A stretch of 23,374 nucleotides of DNA from assembly GCA_036897485.1 (NCBI GenBank), contig JAYMTF010001442.1, positions 1 to 23,374 of the forward strand. The letters are read 5' to 3'. The notes below the pieces were generated by a model, which was not told where the DNA came from, did not search any database, and worked only from the letters and a program-made list of their open reading frames with translations. Below are positions 20,623 through 23,374 of this stretch, in pieces (the first letter of the stretch is position 1; every line of letters starts with the position of its first letter). Origin of the DNA: Pelargonium nanum. Its lineage: Eukaryota; Streptophyta; Magnoliopsida; Geraniales; Geraniaceae. The translations under genes and the position numbers were made by a program.

Positions 20623-21824
20623 GGGTTAATTACATATAGCCTATACGAAATATCCAATTAAATAGATATGTCTCATCAACTTTATTTCTTGACAAATAGC
20701 CACTCAAATTTGCCCAAACACTATAATGTTATCACATCGTTAGTTTGTTCACTTAAAGACAAATAGACCTCTACATAATATTGATTTTAGATAACCAAAC
20801 AATCTCTTAACTGTTTGAAATATATAATAAATAATAAAAAAATTTGGATCTTCGTCTTTTTCGTCTTCAGCTTGAGCTCCGGCCACTGCCTCGACTCCCA
20901 TGGTTACCAGTGACCACAACCATCGCCTCCCTCTTCCTCTTCTTCAACCCGTGCCCGATCTGCAGTGAAAAGGCGTTCATCATCACTGATCTAAGGAGCA
21001 GCGAGTACGGTGGACGTCGGTCGTCCCTCTCTCTCTCTCGCTCCAGTTGTCCCTTCATCTCTAGTCAGCCTCTAGTGAGCCGGTGATGAGTAGGATGAGC
21101 TTACTAGATCTCATCCGACGAGCAGCCATAATCGACGAGCTCGAGATCTCCTCTGACGAGCTTAGGGATCTGCATCGGCCCAAGCTCCAGCGATTCGGGC
21201 TTGCCTCGACGTCGGCGGCTGTTTCGGCTGCAACTCACGACGTATCGACTTGAGGTAGCGACGACGAGCACGGAGGCAACCCCGATCTGCTCCAGCCCCA
21301 CTCCATGTGTCTCTCGCTTCTCGGAGATGAAGCAACCGAATATCCAACCCCGATCTGCTCCTGAAAATTCAGGTCGTGCTCGCCAAAAATCTTGTTCGTG
21401 CTCGCTGGTGATGTTTTGATTTTGATTTTTGATTGCATATGTTAATTTTGGATTCGATTTTGATTTGAGATTCGGATTTGGTTGTTTAATTTGAGATTAA
21501 TTTTGGATTGATTTGAGATTAATTTAAATCGCCGGAAAATTTTTAATCATACCGAAAAATTCATCAAAATCGCCGAAAACTACATAACATCGCCGGAAAA
21601 ATTAAAAGGCAAAAATGGTATGTCAAAAATAATTAGATACACTTATAAAAAAAAATAATTAGATACATGTGCAATGCATGTGATGAGAGAGTGTGTGTTT
21701 TAGTTAGATTTAAGTGACGGAACAATGTATCGATTAGTTGAGGGGGTTATCTGTCAAGAAACAAAGCTCAGAGGACATATTTGTTTTTAGTGAATAGTTC
21801 ATATGAACTATCTATAATTAACCC
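20623..21824. mobile_element. TIR element 2 (Mutator-like) with GC-rich interior, 1202 bp
   Basis: The left end GGGTTAATTACATATAGCC and the complement of the right end, GGGTTAATTATAGATAGTT, start a terminal inverted repeat of about 80 bp (20623-20702 with 21744-21824). It includes the shared TTTCTTGACAnATA. TTAATTAAA (20614-20622) and TTGATTAAA (21825-21833) match at 8 of 9 bases, a 9-bp target duplication as made by Mutator-like transposases. The middle (about 20860-21420) is much richer in G and C than its surroundings. It has short frames on both strands and no transposase motif. A 16-bp direct repeat, AACCCCGATCTGCTCC, lies at 21278-21293 and 21346-21361. It is non-autonomous, and the interior may be captured host DNA. 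Confidence 0.8.
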
Positions 21825-21833
21825 TTGATTAAA

Positions 21834-21946
21834 TATATTAGTAAGAACGGCGTGCGTTGCACGAGTTAGTCTTTACGTTTCTTACTATAGTATATTAAAG
21901 TTGGTGAGAATGACTAATATAATGTCACCTAAGCTCTTTTCTTCAA
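21834..21946. repeat. Possible Helitron-end-like sequence
   Basis: A perfect short hairpin CGTGC-GTT-GCACG lies at 21851-21863, followed by AGTTAGT. Then comes TCTTACTATAGTATATTAAA, followed by GTTGGTGAG (from about 21880), which resembles plant Helitron 5' ends. No complete element can be traced. Confidence 0.3.
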
Positions 21947-22143
21947 ATGTAGCAATTTTAAAACTATGTTTTTTTATTTATTTTCTAGAACTTACAATAA
22001 AATTGCTATTAACTAATAACATTTAGTAATAGTCTTTTTTTATGACAAATAGTAATAGTAATATACAATAACCTTCAGATGGAGCAATTTTAAAACTATG
22101 TTCTTTTTTATTATTTTCTAGAAGTTACAATAAAATTGTTATT
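21947..22143 (+). repeat. Two tandem hairpin-forming repeats of about 64 bp
   Basis: Copy A (21947-22010) and copy B (22079-22143) are close to 90% alike by eye. Copy A is bounded by AGCAATTTTA (21951-21960) and its exact complement TAAAATTGCT (21998-22007). Copy B has the same pair with one change. Each copy can fold as a miniature inverted-repeat hairpin. The second copy ends where the T run of the next element begins. Confidence 0.6.
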
Positions 22144-22975
22144 TTTTTTTCGGCAAGCGGTACTTTATTAATAATTTCAAAGAAAAAAATAAAGTACATG
22201 AAAAGAGCAATAAATAGCTCTAATGGATATGAAAAAGTACATATATGAAATGACTTGGAAAAAACAAAAGTTGAGAATATCTTGAAAGTTTGATTGATGA
22301 ATAATGAGATGCCTTAGGGAGAGCACAGGACAACTGCTGGTTGGGTGGCCTGAGTGGGCGGATAATGTGGGGAAGCGCGTGAACATTAATCGCACATGCA
22401 GGCTCCGCCGAGATCGAAGAGTCGCGAAACCATTAAGCTACCTGAGTGGTTTTGGTCGCTGGAATCAGCAACGTGGAAGTCCATATGAGGCCCACCGTTG
22501 GTTGGTGTTGCAAGATGATGCCGAAATCGAAGGATGCAGGGGGTGGGTGCAGATGACGTCGTCAGTTGCTGGACATATGAGATACAGCTGCAAAATGGAT
22601 GGGAACCAGCCACTAAATCCGAGTTGGCTTGAATTTGAGAGAAGAAGAAGAATTTAAGCATGGTAGTGGAGCCATGCTTGTTAATGAAATTGATGAGAAA
22701 TCGAGTGAGCTCCAATTCTGATGGTGAAGTTAATGAAGAGTGAGAATGAGGAGATGAGCTCCAATTAAGACGACTGACTGAGATGTCGAGTGAGACTCTG
22801 ATGACGATGGCAACAGACATGTGCTCCGACGAAGCTAAAGTTTGTCGCCGAAGTTGATGTTGTGGTGAGACAAGGATGTTGATTGAGGCGGCTGCGGCGA
22901 AGAAAAAAGGCTGTTCGGGATGGATGATGGCCAATCATTGAAAGAAAAGAAGTATGATGTTGAAACATAGTAGTT
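22142..22975 (-). mobile_element. Retroposed-looking segment with LINE-like 3' end
   Basis: On the - strand the segment ends AATAAAGTACCGCTTGCCG followed by A9 (T9 at 22142-22150 on +). This layout is like the 3' end of plant L1-type LINEs and their non-autonomous relatives. The part at about 22300-22960 is GC-richer than both flanks. It has a 182-codon frame on the - strand (22386-22934) and a 117-codon frame on the + strand (22304-22657), neither with a recognised domain. The 5' limit near 22975 is a guess from base composition. It could be a non-autonomous retroelement, a retrocopy, or two adjacent fragments. Confidence 0.4.
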
Positions 22976-23374
22976 TTCATCAATATGCAAATAATTATTA
23001 TTTCATTGAAAATCTAGAAATGAACATTTGATTATGTAGAAATTAATTGAAAAATATTTTCATTTTTAGCTCAAAGATGATATGTTGAAATTAAATATAC
23101 ATTATTATTACTATAATATTAATGGGTAATGATAGATGAGGCTTAATTTTCAGTCCAAAAACAAATAATGTACACAAATTTCAAAATGTAGTTTTGGAGA
23201 TACATTAATTATATGCACATCTAAAAACCGTTATATGTAACGGAAATTTGAAAAAAAAAATTGCATGTGAGAAGCACATGACCTGATAATTTCTTTAAAT
23301 GTCAATTATGCCCTTATGGCATGACCTTTGTTTTCTTCGCCATATTTTTGTTTCATTTTCTTGTGGTGATTGTG
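22976..23374. other. AT-rich right end, no gene recognised
   Basis: Very AT-rich, with no coding frame of note. At 23233-23290, GTAACGGAAATTTG and GAAGCACATGACC faintly recall the subterminal part of element 1 (TAACGGAAAAAC and AGCACATGA at 19915-19955). A further TIR element may continue past the window, but this is weak. Confidence 0.4.

Noticed and set aside
20844..21438. Several 60-80 codon frames on both strands inside TIR element 2
   Set aside because: All are short, overlap each other and have no motif. They are kept only as evidence for GC-rich cargo, not as genes.
1..23374. CRISPR array, operon, phage or plasmid-type system
   Set aside because: All coding sequence is intron-bearing plant nuclear genes. 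The repeats are SINE, LINE and TIR elements, with no regularly spaced identical repeats.

Overview
This is nuclear genomic DNA from a flowering plant, most likely a eudicot. The genes are split by AT-rich GT-AG introns. Every gene encodes a protein typical of land plants, and the spacers hold plant-type SINE, LINE and terminal-inverted-repeat insertions. I cannot name the species from sequence alone. There is no prokaryotic content and no CRISPR array.

Layout, left to right. (1) Positions 2-328: the 3' end of a LINE-type retroelement (RNase H domain plus short A tail) lies just upstream of the first gene. (2) 593-7924, + strand: a complete 12-exon SERRATE (SE/ARS2) gene of 747 aa, the zinc-finger factor of microRNA processing and splicing. 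Its promoter and leader carry a TGGGCC element, a (TC)n tract and a telo-box. (3) 8808-8879, - strand: a nuclear tRNA-Glu(UUC) gene with a T6 terminator. (4) 9434-10664, + strand: a three-exon GPI-anchored lipid-transfer protein (LTPG/xylogen type, 206 aa). (5) 11710-13506, + strand: a five-exon plastid-type FHA-domain protein (212 aa). (6) 14548-19663, - strand: a 14-exon CCT7 gene, the eta subunit of the TRiC/CCT cytosolic chaperonin (562 aa). It converges on the FHA gene. (7) 19843-23374: no host gene is recognised. Two elements with long terminal inverted repeats and about 9-bp target duplications lie in tandem (19852-20518 and 20623-21824). They are followed by small hairpin repeats, a GC-richer retroposed-looking block on the - strand, and AT-rich sequence.

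All four protein genes were rebuilt exon by exon. In each, the summed exon lengths are a multiple of three and every junction keeps the frame. The genes do not form an operon or pathway. SE acts in nuclear RNA metabolism, CCT7 in cytosolic protein folding, the LTPG at the cell surface, and the FHA protein probably in plastids. SE and CCT7 share the pyrimidine-tract-plus-telo-box leader common in plant genes expressed in dividing cells.

I did not find a convincing undescribed multi-gene system. The points most worth checking are: a Gly-to-Asp change at residue 65 of CCT7, inside the near-invariant NDGAT nucleotide-binding motif; a 1.2-kb Mutator-like element with a GC-rich interior that looks like captured sequence (Pack-MULE candidate); a SINE with a perfect 13-bp target duplication in an FHA intron; and a GC-rich segment with an L1-like 3' end near the right edge.
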